Origin: Bedellia somnulentella
Taxonomy: Eukaryota; Arthropoda; Insecta; Lepidoptera; Bedelliidae
Direction of reading: 5' to 3'
NCBI GenBank assembly: GCA_963576735.1
Contig: OY755179.1
Location: 992,001-1,056,000 of the forward strand
DNA length: 64,000 nt
Position numbers and translations under genes: made by a program. The notes beneath the pieces were generated by a model. That model made no database searches. It saw only the letters and a list, made by a program, of their open reading frames with translations, and was not told the DNA's origin. Each line of letters opens with the position of its first letter. Position 1 is the first letter of the stretch. This document shows positions 21,667 through 33,015 of this stretch, in pieces.

Positions 21667-22115
21667 TTCATATTCTGCCTTGATTTGTATGTGAACAATT
21701 TTTGAAATCAGTTCTCTGTTTTTGGAGCTTATTCATTAAAAACTTCATTTATAGTATGTATTTTCAGATTAAAAAGATAACCGCAATATAACAGTAGTGT
21801 ACTGAATTTATTTCATAACTGTGATTGTATGTTTAGTGTCTGCTAAGAATATCACTACTCGTTACTTGTCTACGCGCTCACCCGATAACCGCTCTCGCTT
21901 TTCACTTTGCTAGCAACTTTACAACCCTTGCAAAGATTCCCGCAACTTGCGATGTAATTTAGTAACTGTAAATCAAATAAGTATTATGACTGGACATCGG
22001 AGCATCCTATGGGTAAAGCTTTATTAATGAACCTTAGTAAATATAACGACGCATTACGGCTGAGTGAATTGGTAAGTATATCACAAAGATTCTAACATAC
22101 ATATATACAAAAGTT

Positions 22116-22200
22116 ATTTGCCTGGATCGTACAAAGTGGCGATCGATAGTCTGGTCCCACCCCAATGGGAACAATGGGTGTGAGTATAAGTAAGTAAGTA
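22116..22200 (+). mobile_element. LINE-C terminal fragment
   Basis: TTGCCTGGATCGTACAAAGTGG through CCCACCCCAATGGGAAC and GTGTGAGTATAAGTAAGTAA. The tail has changed from TATG to TAAG units. Confidence 0.65.
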
Positions 22201-22305
22201 TATATACATCTACTTACGGCCATAAATCTCAAAAAGAGGTAGCCAGAGCTATAGAGCTAGAAACTCTTTAGCCGCATTTGGAAGTTGATAGGGGATAAAA
22301 TCATA
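22201..22305 (-). mobile_element. SINE-A tail-half relic
   Basis: CTACTTACGGCCATAAATCTC through GCATTTGGAAGTTGATAGG; A0-like. It is tail-to-tail with the LINE-C fragment. Confidence 0.6.
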
Positions 22306-22843
22306 ACGTGGAACCATAACATTTTGACTCCATTCTTTAAAGGTTACAACACCGAAGTATTGAGCATTGAAAAACAGTTATAAATAAATATTTTTTTTCG
22401 ATTGAAACTATAAAAAACATTTATGAATTTGTAGCGAAAATACTTGAAAACTAATACTCTAAATCAAAACAATAAAAGCAAGGAAACCCACAACTTTTAC
22501 TATTCAACTAAACTCATACATCTTGTCCCTCTATATAAATGTGCGTTTGAAATTGCAAGCCAAATCGCTCCGTCCACTGCACAGTGTGTCAACGTTTCGA
22601 CACCCCGCCATGCAAGTACAATATGCTCCCCATTGTATCTTGTCAGCAAATAATGTCCCACTGTCCGGTCATATTTCATACTGTGCACTCTCCGGGCGTG
22701 GTGTGGAGAATTACTTGGGAAATTAAATCGATTTTCTTAATATGAGTGATATTAGTGGAAGATTTAATAACTAGGTTTTTTGTAACTCGTAATGAATAAT
22801 AGTTTATAAACACAGAAAAATATACCTATTTGTAAACTCACAC
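22306..22843. other. No feature identified
   Basis: Unassigned; overlapping ~65-codon frames on both strands look like chance. Confidence 0.35.
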
Positions 22844-22854
22844 GAATCAGAAAG

Positions 22855-23012
22855 CAAAGAAAGAAAGGCAGGCGTCCGAAGTATGAAGAATAAAATAGCA
22901 TGTATGAAAAGATTGATGGATGTAATCGAAGCTAGAGAGTTTTGCCAGGATCTTACAAAGTGGCGATCGATAGTTTCTGCCTACCCCAATGGGAATTAAC
23001 GGCATGAGCAGA
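22855..23012 (+). mobile_element. LINE-C 3'-end insertion without TATG tail
   Basis: GGCAGGCGTCCGAAGTATG to GGAATTAACGGCATGAGCA. The 11-bp target duplication GAATCAGAAAG lies at 22844-22854 and 23013-23023. Where other copies carry GAGTATATG(TATG)n this one ends at GAGCAGA, so the tail was lost or never copied. Confidence 0.75.
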
Positions 23013-23117
23013 GAATCAGAAAGAGATATTCCTAGTTTTAAGTGACGGCTTACAATACTAAAACCCTGTTTTTAACTTTGGAGGTGTCAAACGTCACAAA
23101 AGGGCTTATATTATTCC

Positions 23118-23180
23118 AATTTTATTTGTCAGTTCTTTTGAAACAATAAACTTGTTTCAAAAGAACTGACAAATAAAATT
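23118..23180. repeat. Perfect 28-bp inverted repeat, 7-bp loop
   Basis: Left arm 23118-23145 (core TTTGTCAGTTCTTTTGAAAC) and exact complement at 23153-23180 around ATAAACT. No related copy was noticed in the window. Confidence 0.9.
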
Positions 23181-24813
23181 TCCAATTCTGAAGTGAAAAT
23201 ATTACGACAGAAAAAAGACTTTGGTTTTCACAAGATATATCATTATATAGAAATAATCGATTATGAAGTTACAAGATAACTAAAATGCCAAAATCCAGAT
23301 AGCATTAAAAATATAAAATTACACTAATTAAAAGTCAGTCATATGACAAATATGTCAAAATATCGTACCTTGCCGGCCATTGAAATAAGCCCTTTATGGT
23401 AGAGTCGATGAATTATTAATTGGTTGTGATTATGTCTTTTTGGCTCCACAAATGGGGCGCCCAGAGCCGATTAATTTATCAATTATAATTGGAGTCGTTG
23501 ACGCACGGTTATTTGGCGGCACGGTGCGCGGCACGCGACTGGGGGCTTCCACTCTGACCCAAACCTTACGATATTGTTTGCCTATAGGTGTTCATTTAAA
23601 AAACTACCGAAACATAAATATTTATAGTGAATTAGATAGCCTATTTAACGAGGAAGAAAAAAACTTATTATTGTCACGAAACTAGGGAGTTAAAATTATA
23701 AAGTATTATTAAGTTACATAGAACTTTCATTCTATTTTCGAAATAGGGTAAATAAAGGTTGGGATAACCTGCTTTGAATATTAAAATTTACTTTGAGTTA
23801 AAATTATTTTTGCCAGGAGTGTCATTAAAAAGATATTGTAAAAATAACTAAAAAATTTAATCTATTTATATCTGATAAGAAATAGAAATATATTAAGATT
23901 GTTAAAGTTTCTAAAGTTATATAAAGTTATATAATTTGGTCATCAACATTAATATTTTCAAAAATATTGTGATACACAAAACAACAGTAAAAACAGTTGG
24001 TGTAGATAGGAAGAACCTGTTATACGGACTCGATTTCAGATTGACGAAAATAAAAGCATGTACGTGTAAATGAAACGATGCGTTATGAAAGCTGTTTTTG
24101 TATTTTATTTGTTTACGTTTCGGTACTTGCGCCTATTGGATGTGTTTGTGAAGTAAACTTATGTTTCACTATTATACGTTTGATGTTTTGACGATGTCAC
24201 GTCACTACACTATTGCATCAATTTAAGACGAAATACTACAATAAAATTTGTTTCAATCATTCATCACATACATTAATCAAAAAACTGCATTTTTATTAGT
24301 TCTGTATAAATAAATAAAATAAATTTATTCATAACAAATAAGATATAGTATTTTATAAACAATAGTTATTTACCTATTTTGCCTTACATTACAACGGATT
24401 TTAAATATAATAATAAATAAATTGTTTAGTTTTGGATCGCTTAACTTTCGTTAAATCGATCAAAATTTTTTTTTTTTTTGAAAATAAGATTTACTTTGCG
24501 ATATTTAATCCCAATTGTAGCTGAAAAAGAATGTATTCAGAGCTTTGGGTCACATTTTTAGGGTTTGGTTGTCAAATGAAAAAGAACGAAACACTTATAG
24601 TTTCATGATGTCGTATCAAATCAAATCAGTTTATTATCTTATGGAATAATTTTGGTTTACTACTGAGTCAATATTTACTGTCATAACAGCCCTTGTATGT
24701 CGTCCCTGGTGTTTTGGCAGATGAATAACTATTTCTGCTTAGCGTGTCCACCGAAGCACGGAGTAATTTTAATTTTCGCGAGATTTGGATCTACAAATTC
24801 CTACAATCTAATG
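23181..24813. other. No feature identified
   Basis: Mostly AT-rich. An 81-codon plus-strand frame (23440-23685) begins in a slightly GC-richer patch (GGCGGCACGGTGCGCGGC) but has no domain or splice context. 24300-24480 is A/T-rich debris. Confidence 0.35.
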
Positions 24814-24827
24814 AATACGTTCGTATA

Positions 24828-25081
24828 CATACATACATATACTCACGGCTATATTTCCCTAGAAGGGGTAGCCAGAGCTAAGGAATTATAAATTCTTTAG
24901 CCACTTTTGGAAGTTGAGTGGGGAAAAGATGGTAAAAATAAAGGATTTTGGTAATGGGTCTCCAACCGCATCGCCCAAAAATCCAATAAAAAGCTGGGGC
25001 TTTACCAATACCCTTAGTCGTCTCTTACGACACCCGTGGGTAGAAAGGGGTAGCGTCATTCTAAGCCGGCACAACACGGCA
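24828..25081 (-). mobile_element. SINE-A copy, subfamily A2, with 14-bp target duplication
   Basis: AATACGTTCGTATA flanks it at 24814-24827 and 25082-25095. A ~9-bp insertion (AAGCTGGGGCTTTACC region) partly duplicates the GGGGCTTTTTA block. Confidence 0.9.
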
Positions 25082-25482
25082 AATACGTTCGTATAAGGTA
25101 TATTATAATATTTAAATCTATTTCTTTTTGCATCCATATGATTATTGATCAATTCATCAAACATTCACAACCAACGACATAGTCATATTTAAAGATAAAA
25201 GACATCAATTTCAATATTCATATGCAAATTAATGAAATAATAAAGTGTTTATACAGCCCGATGTCCAATGCATATGAAGTACGGTGGTATCGAATGGTGA
25301 TTGATAATGTGATCCGCGGCTAGGGTTCCACCCCTTTGACCGTTATTGTTTCAAAGGGTTACATGAAACTCGATGATCTCTTGATTAACTTGGGTGAAAC
25401 ATATACAATACAAGTGTATATATAGTCATGTGGAAAGCACGTGCTTAATGTTATTTGGTTAGAAAAGTGGAAAACATACATA

Positions 25483-25790
25483 CCTTTTTAACGGCTGTAT
25501 ATCCCAAAATGGACTTACCAGAGCCTTGGATATAAAAACCTCAGCCAAGTTTGGAAGTTCATTGGGGAGAAGAAAGAATAAAATTGAGTATCGTTACTGA
25601 TGGGTCTGTGGCGACCGCTAGACGGCGAACTCACTCGCACACTAGCAGCGTCATAAAAAATCGTACATCGCGGTATCGAAATGTTTCTCTACATATATCA
25701 CCACATAGCCACATCGCCCAATAATGACGTAAAAAGCTTACACCCACGACGGTAAGTCACTTCTGGATTTATACCCGTGATTGTATCAAT
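25483..25790 (-). mobile_element. Old SINE-A copy with a ~100-bp internal insertion
   Basis: SINE-A landmarks run from ACGGCTGTATATCCC to GATGGGTCT (25608), then foreign sequence, then CACATCGCCCAATAATGACG onward (25711). The interruption splits the GGTCTCCAACCGCATCGCC motif. Confidence 0.6.
25609..25706. mobile_element. Small insertion inside SINE-A with GTGGYGA ends
   Basis: The ~98-bp insert starts GTGGCGACCGCTAGACGG and ends ATATATCACCAC, giving a 7-bp imperfect terminal inverted repeat (GTGGCGA/GTGGTGA). It has no match to other repeats in the window. It may be a very small DNA-transposon derivative. Confidence 0.4.
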
Positions 25791-25819
25791 TGTAATCATA
25801 TAATTTAATTCTATACACA

Positions 25820-26053
25820 TAATACTCACGACTATAATTCCCTTAAAGGGGTAGCCAGAGCTAGGGAAAAAAAAACCTTAGCCACTTATGGAAGTTGCGT
25901 GGGGGAAAGATGGTGAAATAAAGGTTGTTGGTGATGGGTCTCCAACCGCATCGCCCAAAAATCCCTTAAAAGCCCCAATACCGTTAGTCGCCTCTTACGT
26001 ACACCCACCGGAAGAAATGGGGTAGTGCTATTTCTAAGCCGACACTACACAGC
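25820..26053 (-). mobile_element. SINE-A copy, subfamily A1
   Basis: Near-consensus A1 from ATACTCACGACTATAATTCC to CGACACTACACAGC. Confidence 0.85.
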
Positions 26054-26468
26054 TATCTAACAACAGCTATAATAAATAATATTATATACACCTTTGTGCA
26101 TTGATTTGCTCAGTGTGAGGGCAATACAAAGAGATCTGAAATGTCGATTGGGCTCTTTGGTATCCTCATTTTGTATACTGAACGCGACCTTTTTTGTCCA
26201 AAAGCGAAGAGATAAAGCTGATACGATAAATTTTTGTTTGTTCAGTACCTTCTAGTAAATATATTAAAATAATGAAACCTCCGACAATTATCAAATAAAA
26301 AAATATATCTATATAGTAGCTTTTGAAGAATATAAAATTCTACGAATATCAGTGATAATACCCGACTACAGAGATGATTTTTGGAACAGAGCAAAGAATT
26401 TTAGATACCTTGATTAGAAAAATGTTGATCTTGCAACTAACGGTTCTTTCCTACTTAAAAGCATCAGA
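26054..26468. other. No feature identified
   Basis: Unassigned AT-rich sequence. Confidence 0.35.
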
Positions 26469-26720
26469 TGCATTGGATGAAAATGAATTTGTGAGAGAAA
26501 CTTGTTGAGTCGATGTTGATAGTAGTGTCAGAAAAGAAAGATCACGGAGAAAAAATTTAGATTAAAAAGATGATTTGCTCAAAAAGGCAGGCGTTTGAAG
26601 AAATAATAAAGATGCCGAGAAAGATATTCATCTATGTAGACGAAGCTCAAGGGGTTCATATAAAATGGCGATCCATTGTCTCTGCCTATCTGAAAAGGAA
26701 CTAATGTCTTGAGTATATAC
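26469..26720 (+). pseudogene. LINE-C relic, long and decayed
   Basis: Same segment as 1750-2034: degenerate codons for ERMDENEFVREIY, GRSRRKNLD, LLKKAGV and ASIVSAY are readable with stops and shifts between them. It ends CTTGAGTATATACATAC and is directly joined tail-to-tail to a minus-strand SINE-A. Confidence 0.6.
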
Positions 26721-26721
26721 A

Positions 26722-26961
26722 TACATATACTCACGGCTATAAATCCCAAGAAGGAGTAGCCAGAGCTAGGGAACTAGAAGTTCCTCAGCCACTTTTGGAA
26801 AGTTGAGTGGGGAAAAGATGGCAAAATAAAGGTTGTTGGTGATGGGTCTCCAACCGCATCGCCCAAAAATCCCTTAAAAGCCCCAACACCGTTAGTCGCC
26901 TCATACGTACATCCACCGGCAGAAATGGGGTAGTGTTATTCTAAGCCGACACTACACAGCA
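26722..26961 (-). mobile_element. SINE-A copy, subfamily A1
   Basis: Near-consensus A1 copy. Its tail abuts the tail of the LINE-C relic, so the two share the ATACATACATATAC stretch. Confidence 0.85.
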
Positions 26962-27390
26962 AATGCTTGAGCTTGAGTATATGTATGTATATATTATGAA
27001 AATGAAGTTTGTATGCGTGAGATATATAAATTAATACATACAAAACTATAGGATAGCAATAAATCTATCGATACTATAATAATAACACAATTCCTCGTAT
27101 GATTCAGTAAACAAAAAAGTTAAACTCAACATCAAGAGGATCGTATTAAAAACTGCACCTGAGTCCCAATTATAACATAATATGGTCCTAACGATCTTCG
27201 TGCATCACGCATGCATCCTATATCACAGCTCAGGAACTAATGCAAATACTTGCCAACTTTCCTGTTAAGGACACGCATATTTCACAGCCACTTCCTATGT
27301 TAATATTTACTATTCAACTTTGTCGTAATATATTACGTGATCTGTAATATTCATTGGTTTTATTTTCTTTGGTTTTATTTTATTGGTTTT
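26962..27390. other. No feature identified
   Basis: Unassigned. Confidence 0.35.
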
Positions 27391-27632
27391 CCGTGTAGTG
27401 TCGGCTTAGAATAACACTACCCCATTTCTACCCGTGGGTGATCGTAAGAGTCGACTAAGGGTATAAGGGCTTTTTAAGTGATTTTTGGGCGATGTGGTTG
27501 GAGACCCGTCACCAAAAACATTTATTATTACCATCCTTTCCCCAATCAATTTCCAAAAGTGGCTGAGGAATTTCTCATTCCAAAGCTCTGGCTTCTCCGT
27601 TAAGGGATTAATAGCCGTGAGTATATGTATGA
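27391..27632 (+). mobile_element. SINE-A copy, subfamily A3
   Basis: A3 marks throughout (GTGGGTGATCGTAAGAG, GATGTGGTTGGAGACCCG). The tail is short: GTATATGTATGATG. Confidence 0.85.
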
Positions 27633-27704
27633 TGTTTTATTTTCTCTGTCTTTTAGTAGAAAGACACACATTGCATATTTGGAAAAGGGAGGGTGGAATT
27701 TAAG

Positions 27705-27884
27705 ATGTGTAGTGTTGGCTGAGAACAGCACTGCCCCTATTTTTCTGTTGGTCGTACGAGACGACTCCTAGTGAGCGATACCCTTGTGTGAGGTGTTTAA
27801 AAACACAGGTGTGAAACACAACTTAAACTCGGAATTTCTAATTTCTTCATTTTAACTATCACTTTTTGGGATTTATGGTTGGAT
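27705..27884 (+). mobile_element. SINE-A copy, old
   Basis: ATGTGTAGTGTTGGCTGAG through TTTTTGGGATTTATGG. A GTGTTTAAAAACAC segment replaces the middle of the element. Confidence 0.5.
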
Positions 27885-27894
27885 TAGATTATGA

Positions 27895-28146
27895 AGATTG
27901 CCGTGTAGTGCCGGCTTAGAATGTCACTACCCCTTTCTACCCACGGGTGTTGTAAGAGGCGACTAAGGGTATTGGGGCTTTTTATTGGATTTTTGGGCGA
28001 TGCGGTTGGAGACCCATCACCAAAAACCTTTAATTTACCGCCTTTTCCCCAGTCAACTTCCAAAAGTGGCTGAGAAATGTATAATTCCTTGGCTCTGGCT
28101 ACCCCTTCTAGGGAATTATAGCCGTGAGTATATGTATGTATGTATG
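27895..28146 (+). mobile_element. SINE-A copy, subfamily A2, with 10-bp target duplication
   Basis: TAGATTATGA flanks it at 27885-27894 and 28147-28156. The left copy is in the last bases of the older SINE-A upstream. Confidence 0.9.
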
Positions 28147-28156
28147 TAGATTATGA

Positions 28157-28639
28157 TATATTTTTACAGCCTTTTTGGCAGTTGAAAACGGACAAAATCG
28201 TGAACATGAAATCTTGTTTCTATAATCCTGAAACTTTAATGTAATTCCTGTTTTATAATTCTTAAACATAAACAAAACCTACTTACATATCATATTACAA
28301 CGAAACAACATGTTTGCTTAGTTCGCCTCCAATCTATCTCGCTGCCAGAACCTTCTCACTAATTGCTCTGCGGAATTGTCCTCAGGTGTAAGAATGTATC
28401 TCGTACGTATTTGCTAAAGGGGGTGCAAGGGGTGCAATGTAATATTCCGTCATCTAGAGGGCGCTTCTGGCGAACGAGCTGATAAATTGGACGTGAAATC
28501 AAATAAAAAACATTTACACTCATCTCCGCTGAGGGGAGCGAAGGTTGATGTACGAGAATTTACAATAGATAACTTATTAATCAATGTCTATGATGAAAGG
28601 GGGACATTTGAACTGTTTTGAAGTTATTGGTATTGATTA
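28157..28639. other. No feature identified
   Basis: Unassigned. Confidence 0.35.
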
Positions 28640-28999
28640 TAAACATAAACATAAACGTTCACACCGAAAATTCCCGAAGGGGTTGGCAGAGGTACTAATA
28701 CTTCTGAACATCACGTGACTTTGTCACCTGGTGTTCAGAGTACCCACGTTTTGCATGGACAGTGTACTCACGTGATAGGGGGCAGGCCTATCGCCGTTTT
28801 GTACGAATACACTGTCACATGACTAAGTACAACTCAGCCATGTGGGTTTCCTCACGATGTTTTCCCTCACCGTTAACAACCATGATAAATTAACCACACA
28901 TATGTCTTTAGAAAAGACAAATTGTTGTAGGGCGGACCGGGATTTGAACACTAGTCGCTTGCACGTTAACCGGTGTTCTACCCATTGAGCTATCACGTC
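28640..28999 (-). mobile_element. SINE-B, full-length reference copy
   Basis: On the minus strand it opens with a tRNA-like head: A box in GTGATAGCTCAATGGGTAGA and B box in TGTTCAAATCCCGG. The shared arthropod-style core GATTGT...CGTGAGGAAACCCACATG follows, then GATAGGCCTGCCCCCTATC (a hairpin), CACCAGGTGACAAAGTCACG (a second inverted repeat), CTCTGCCAACCCCTTCGGG and a (TTTATG) tail. RNA polymerase III would transcribe such an element from the internal A and B boxes. It encodes no protein and depends on a partner LINE. Confidence 0.85.
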
Positions 29000-29293
29000 G
29001 TTTTTCTAATAAAGACATTTCATAGATTTGGATCAGCCGCCTTGGTCTTTATGGTTGTATGATTTTAGTAGAGTTATAAATATTAAAAATAATAATAACA
29101 GCAAAGATATTATCAAGTCTTACGCATTCCGGTAGAGATTTCAACACGTGCAACTCATTTAATGTTAATAATGGTAATTCTATGATAAAATAATGAATTG
29201 TAGACTTCTTATATAAAAAGCCACATACAGTGATACTATAAAACGACTAGGACTTCAATGCAAATAGTGATTGATATTGAACCTCAGTCTTCT

Positions 29294-29436
29294 TACGCCC
29301 GATTTCTGAATTGAGTATTCCAGCTGAGAACGACTTAAGTATCGTTTTGTCTCATTTAGTTGTTAAGATTTCAATGCGACAGAACGATACTTAAGTTGTT
29401 CTCAGCTGGAATACTCAATTCAGAATTCGGTTGTTA
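29294..29436. mobile_element. MITE-F copy 1 (143-bp hairpin)
   Basis: Almost entirely palindromic: arms of ~55 bp (CGCCCGATTTCTGAATTGAG, CAGCTGAGAACGACTTAAG) around a ~30-bp loop (CTCATTTAGTTGTTAAGATTTC). TA lies at both ends. It is non-coding and equal in length to the copy at 30585. Confidence 0.8.
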
Positions 29437-30187
29437 CTATCTGTGTAGTCGGTCGTAAAGTTTAAGCCGCGCTCTAAATAAGATACCATTAACTTTTTTC
29501 TATTCTTCAATGGGAAAATAGTTTTTCGGTGATTATCCTCAATGGTAGGGTCGACATGTAACTCTTTAGTACTCTATGCAATGTCCTCTTGATCAATGTG
29601 CCTTTGGTTGAAATCGGTCGTTCGATCACAAAGAAGTGGCCTAACCGCTTACTTGAACTCTCATCGTCTGCACGACTGACTTTTAGCTATTATGGTTCAT
29701 TAAAAAGTAATTATAATTATGCGAGCTCACTTAGAGACGTAAGATTTTAACGGATATCCTTCATAGTTAGAAGAAGAGGTTAGTAGGATGCTATAAAATA
29801 GGTTTGTAAGTTATAATACCTACAGAAATAAAAATCCGAGAAACAAAACATTAAACAAATAATGAAGTAAACATATTCTCACAAACAAGACAACAGCACA
29901 TCACAATGGGAGCAAAAACTTTTCGCATTACCACGCTATTGACAGCAATATATCAATTCTGAATTTGACTACAACAACGAATTTCCTGTTTCATGAGGCA
30001 GCCGGAAGTTGGTAGACAGTGCGTGCCCGAACCCCGAGGGGAGCAAAAATTAATAAGAGGAAACATGATTTTAACGACTTCGAGACAAATTGATGTAGAA
30101 TGATCATTTATAATCTCAAAACGGCCCTTGCAGACTGCAGCTGACAAGACGATGGCTTTGGATAAGAAAAACAGGTCTATCTGCACA
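29437..30187. other. No feature identified
   Basis: Unassigned. The 98-codon minus-strand frame here extends into MITE-D and is not credible. Confidence 0.35.
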
Positions 30188-30320
30188 GCTAGTGCGAGCG
30201 ACCTTTTAACTAGATATCGCGTGGTATAAAACAGCCATCTCTTTCGCACTTACTTAGTATCGTATACTGTCATCTCATTCTAACCGTTAGTGTGTCGATA
30301 AAATAGCGCTCGTACTAGGC
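30188..30320 (-). mobile_element. MITE-D copy, first unit of a dimer
   Basis: GCTAGTGCGAGCGACC to AGCGCTCGTACTAGG, near-full copy. It is followed by CCTCGAAGGGCAAG and an internally deleted second unit. Confidence 0.75.
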
Positions 30321-30331
30321 CTCGAAGGGCA

Positions 30332-30370
30332 AGCACGAGCGCTATTTATTATAACACCGCTCGTACTAGC
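30332..30370. mobile_element. MITE-D mini-unit (internal deletion)
   Basis: AGCACGAGCGCTATTTATTA joins directly to CACCGCTCGTACTAGC: just the two ends of MITE-D with the body removed. Confidence 0.6.
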
Positions 30371-30446
30371 CGGGCTGATGTGCTTGAAACTGTTTCGCTA
30401 AACTTACACGATGGAAGTCTTAATCGTTATTTGAATACACTTTATA

Positions 30447-30552
30447 TAAATACATATACTTACGGCTATAAATCCCTATAAGGGGCAGCCAGAGCTAAAG
30501 GATTAGGAACTCCTCAGCCACTTTTGGATGTGAAGTGGAGAAAAGATGGTAA
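30447..30552 (-). mobile_element. SINE-A tail-half fragment
   Basis: ACTTACGGCTATAAATCCC to GGAGAAAAGATGGTAAA; 5'-truncated. Confidence 0.7.
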
Positions 30553-30584
30553 ACAACACTGAAAAGACAATATGTTGTCAAGCA

Positions 30585-30727
30585 TACGTCCGATTTCTGA
30601 ATTGAGTATTCAAGCTGAGAACGACTTAAGTATCGTTTTGTCTCATTCAGTTGTTAAGATTTCAATGTGATAGAACGATACTTAAGTTGTTTTCAGGTGG
30701 AATACTCAATTCAGAAATCGGGCGTTA
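30585..30727. mobile_element. MITE-F copy 2 (143-bp hairpin)
   Basis: Same length and structure as 29294-29436, with about a dozen differences. Ends TACGTCCGATTTCTG and CAGAAATCGGGCGTTA. Confidence 0.8.
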
Positions 30728-31137
30728 GTCTAATGGATCCTTCTAGGATAATTGTATACTTGTATGCGGTTTTTTAAAGATTTTAACATAAATATAGCCG
30801 CATTAAAGTATTTTATTGTGTAAAATGAGATATTAATGATTTCAAGTTTGATGGTTTCTCCCGTGTATGATGGATTGAAAGCGTCACAAAACATTAATGT
30901 CAGAATTGATGTATTGATAAAGGATAAAGTACTCCTGATATAGGAAACCCTTTATTGGAATGTGTTTACTTGTAATTGTATCCGATAGTGGTACATAGTC
31001 GTATTTACTTTCGATTGTACTCTATAGTGCACATAAAGTTTTTTTTTTTTTATCTCTACGTCAATGTCTAATTAAATGATGATAACGGATGAATAATAGA
31101 GGTAAGTTTAAAAAAATATTTTTATAAAGACTAAGTT
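30728..31137. other. No feature identified
   Basis: Unassigned AT-rich sequence. Confidence 0.35.
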
Positions 31138-31387
31138 GCTGTGTAGTGTCGGCTTAGAATAGCACTACCCCATTTCTTCCGGTGGGTGTACGTAAGAGGC
31201 GACTAACGGTATTGGGGCTATTAAGGGATTTTTGGGCGATGCGTTCGGAGACCCATCACTAACAACTTTTATTTTTACCATCTTTTCCCCACTCTACTTT
31301 CCAAAAGTGGCCGAGGAACTTCTAGTTCCTCAGCTCTGGCTACCTCTTGCAGGGGTTTACAGCCGTGAGTATATGTATGCATGTATT
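31138..31387 (+). mobile_element. SINE-A copy, subfamily A1
   Basis: Full length. ACTAAGTT occurs just before the head and just after the tail, a likely 8-bp target duplication. Confidence 0.85.
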
Positions 31388-31419
31388 TACTAAGTTTGAC
31401 TTAATGTAAATCACTTGCT

Positions 31420-31497
31420 TTATGACATTACACTGGCTTATAATAGCAAAATACAGTTCCTTTCCGCGGATGTCGTAAGAGGCGACAAGTATGGCTT
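31420..31497 (+). mobile_element. SINE-A head fragment, old
   Basis: CACTGGCTTATAATAGC and CCGCGGATGTCGTAAGAGGC only. Confidence 0.5.
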
Positions 31498-32067
31498 GAT
31501 TTTATTTGATTTATAACACAAAAAAACTGAATCAGTTGTCACCAATAAAACATAAAAAATCAGAAACATGCAAAAAACTCTTATACACACGTACGCATTC
31601 ATCAATCTACATATTTATAGGCATACCGACAAACGCGTCTGTAACGTCATTTCCACCGACAAATCATTACGGTGGATGTTTCGCCCTCCGAAATGACAAC
31701 TGTCAAGAGTCATATCACCCACCGCACTTATTAGTGAAGCGACACAAAGAAACCGCCCCTTTACAGCATGTGGATCATTTGCTTTGATCTCAAAAGTGCT
31801 ATGTTTTGGTTTCTGACGCTTTCAGCCAACCGTACAGCCTAGACGTCGATAATCCGCGCTAATGCCTGCATGTCTGTGTGACTTAGAATCGAAAATTGGA
31901 ATTGGAATATGGTTTTGATATGAGCTTACAATAAAAAAATAACAAGTCCTATAGGTTTGGCGGTGGTTATTACAAAACATAAACGAAATCGATCAATACA
32001 GAATATTTTCGTGTTAGCTACAAAGCTAATATCGACTGGAAATAAATTTATAATTTGTCGTTTACTT
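31498..32067. other. No feature identified
   Basis: A 93-codon plus-strand frame (31506-31787) has no recognisable domain. Confidence 0.35.
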
Positions 32068-32277
32068 ATCATGGTTTTTGGTTTCGAAAAGACGTAGCTA
32101 GGATCAGAAATCGAAATTGATCAGCTAAGTTTGGTAGTTGTGTAGCGAAATAGTGGTAAAATTAAGGACAGTTAGTGATAGATCTCCAACCACATCGCCA
32201 AAAATCACTTAAAAGCGGCAAAGGTAGGCGGTAAGTCACCCTGTGCGACAGCCACTGGTTTGAATGGGTGGTGATAT
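32068..32277 (-). mobile_element. SINE-A copy, old
   Basis: Recognised from GATAGATCTCCAACCACATC and GCCAAAAATCACTTAAAAG; both ends are eroded. Confidence 0.55.
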
Positions 32278-32837
32278 TTTGATATTATTACTTATAATTA
32301 TTGAACTAGATCTTTTTAATGGTACATTTTATATAGATTGAAGAAGTGTAAATACTAGTAAGTTTAGTACTAGTGGCATCCGATTGAAGGAGACAGCCAA
32401 TAGAAGATAGATCTTTGTTTGTACATTCCTTGACAAAAATCTTGACATTCACTTTCTTATATTTAAAGAATACGAACTTTACCATTTTGGTTTCCATAAA
32501 ATACATTATGTATTTTTAATTTTTCCCCATAGCCTAATATTTATATTTTTAACAAATTCAAGAATACTTCTCAATTTTTTCCCGAGAACTGTTTCAAGAT
32601 ATTTTATTAATAGATCTTCAAGCATTTTCCTTTACGGTGTAAAGTTAAAGGCTCTTTTACTAGAGAATAAATATGAAAAAAGTTAATGCATCATGTGAAT
32701 AATCTTTAAATCGAGGGGTGCATAATTTATCACTGACCAAGTTCTAACATCAACTCAGGGTTCTTCCTATTTCAAACAAAATTAATACTATTGAAAAAAA
32801 CCTATTCGAAAAAAAGGGCTTATATTAAAATACTCGT
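32278..32837. other. No feature identified
   Basis: AT-rich, unassigned. Confidence 0.35.
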
Positions 32838-32925
32838 AGAGTGAATCAAACGGAAGTGATTTGCCAGGATCATACATAGTGACAATCGATATATCTCTGC
32901 CTACCCCATTGGAATAAGAGTAATG
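32838..32925 (+). mobile_element. LINE-C terminal relic
   Basis: GATTTGCCAGGATCATACATAG and TCTCTGCCTACCCCATTGG. Confidence 0.55.
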
Positions 32926-33015
32926 TTTTAATCATCCAAGAATCTTTTTTTTTCGTACTGCTATTTCTTCGATTTAATAATATGTAGTAAATTATAGGCT
33001 AGATACAAAGTACCG

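Noticed and set aside
23440..23685. 81-codon plus-strand frame in a GC-richer patch
   Set aside because: No recognisable protein and no acceptor/donor pair; it could be chance.
24914..25096. Recurrent ~60-codon frames reading GDGSPTASPKNPIKSPN (also at 1174, 3465, 43128, 59412)
   Set aside because: They are the antisense reading of the SINE-A core and recur only because the repeat is conserved; no start, splice or domain evidence.
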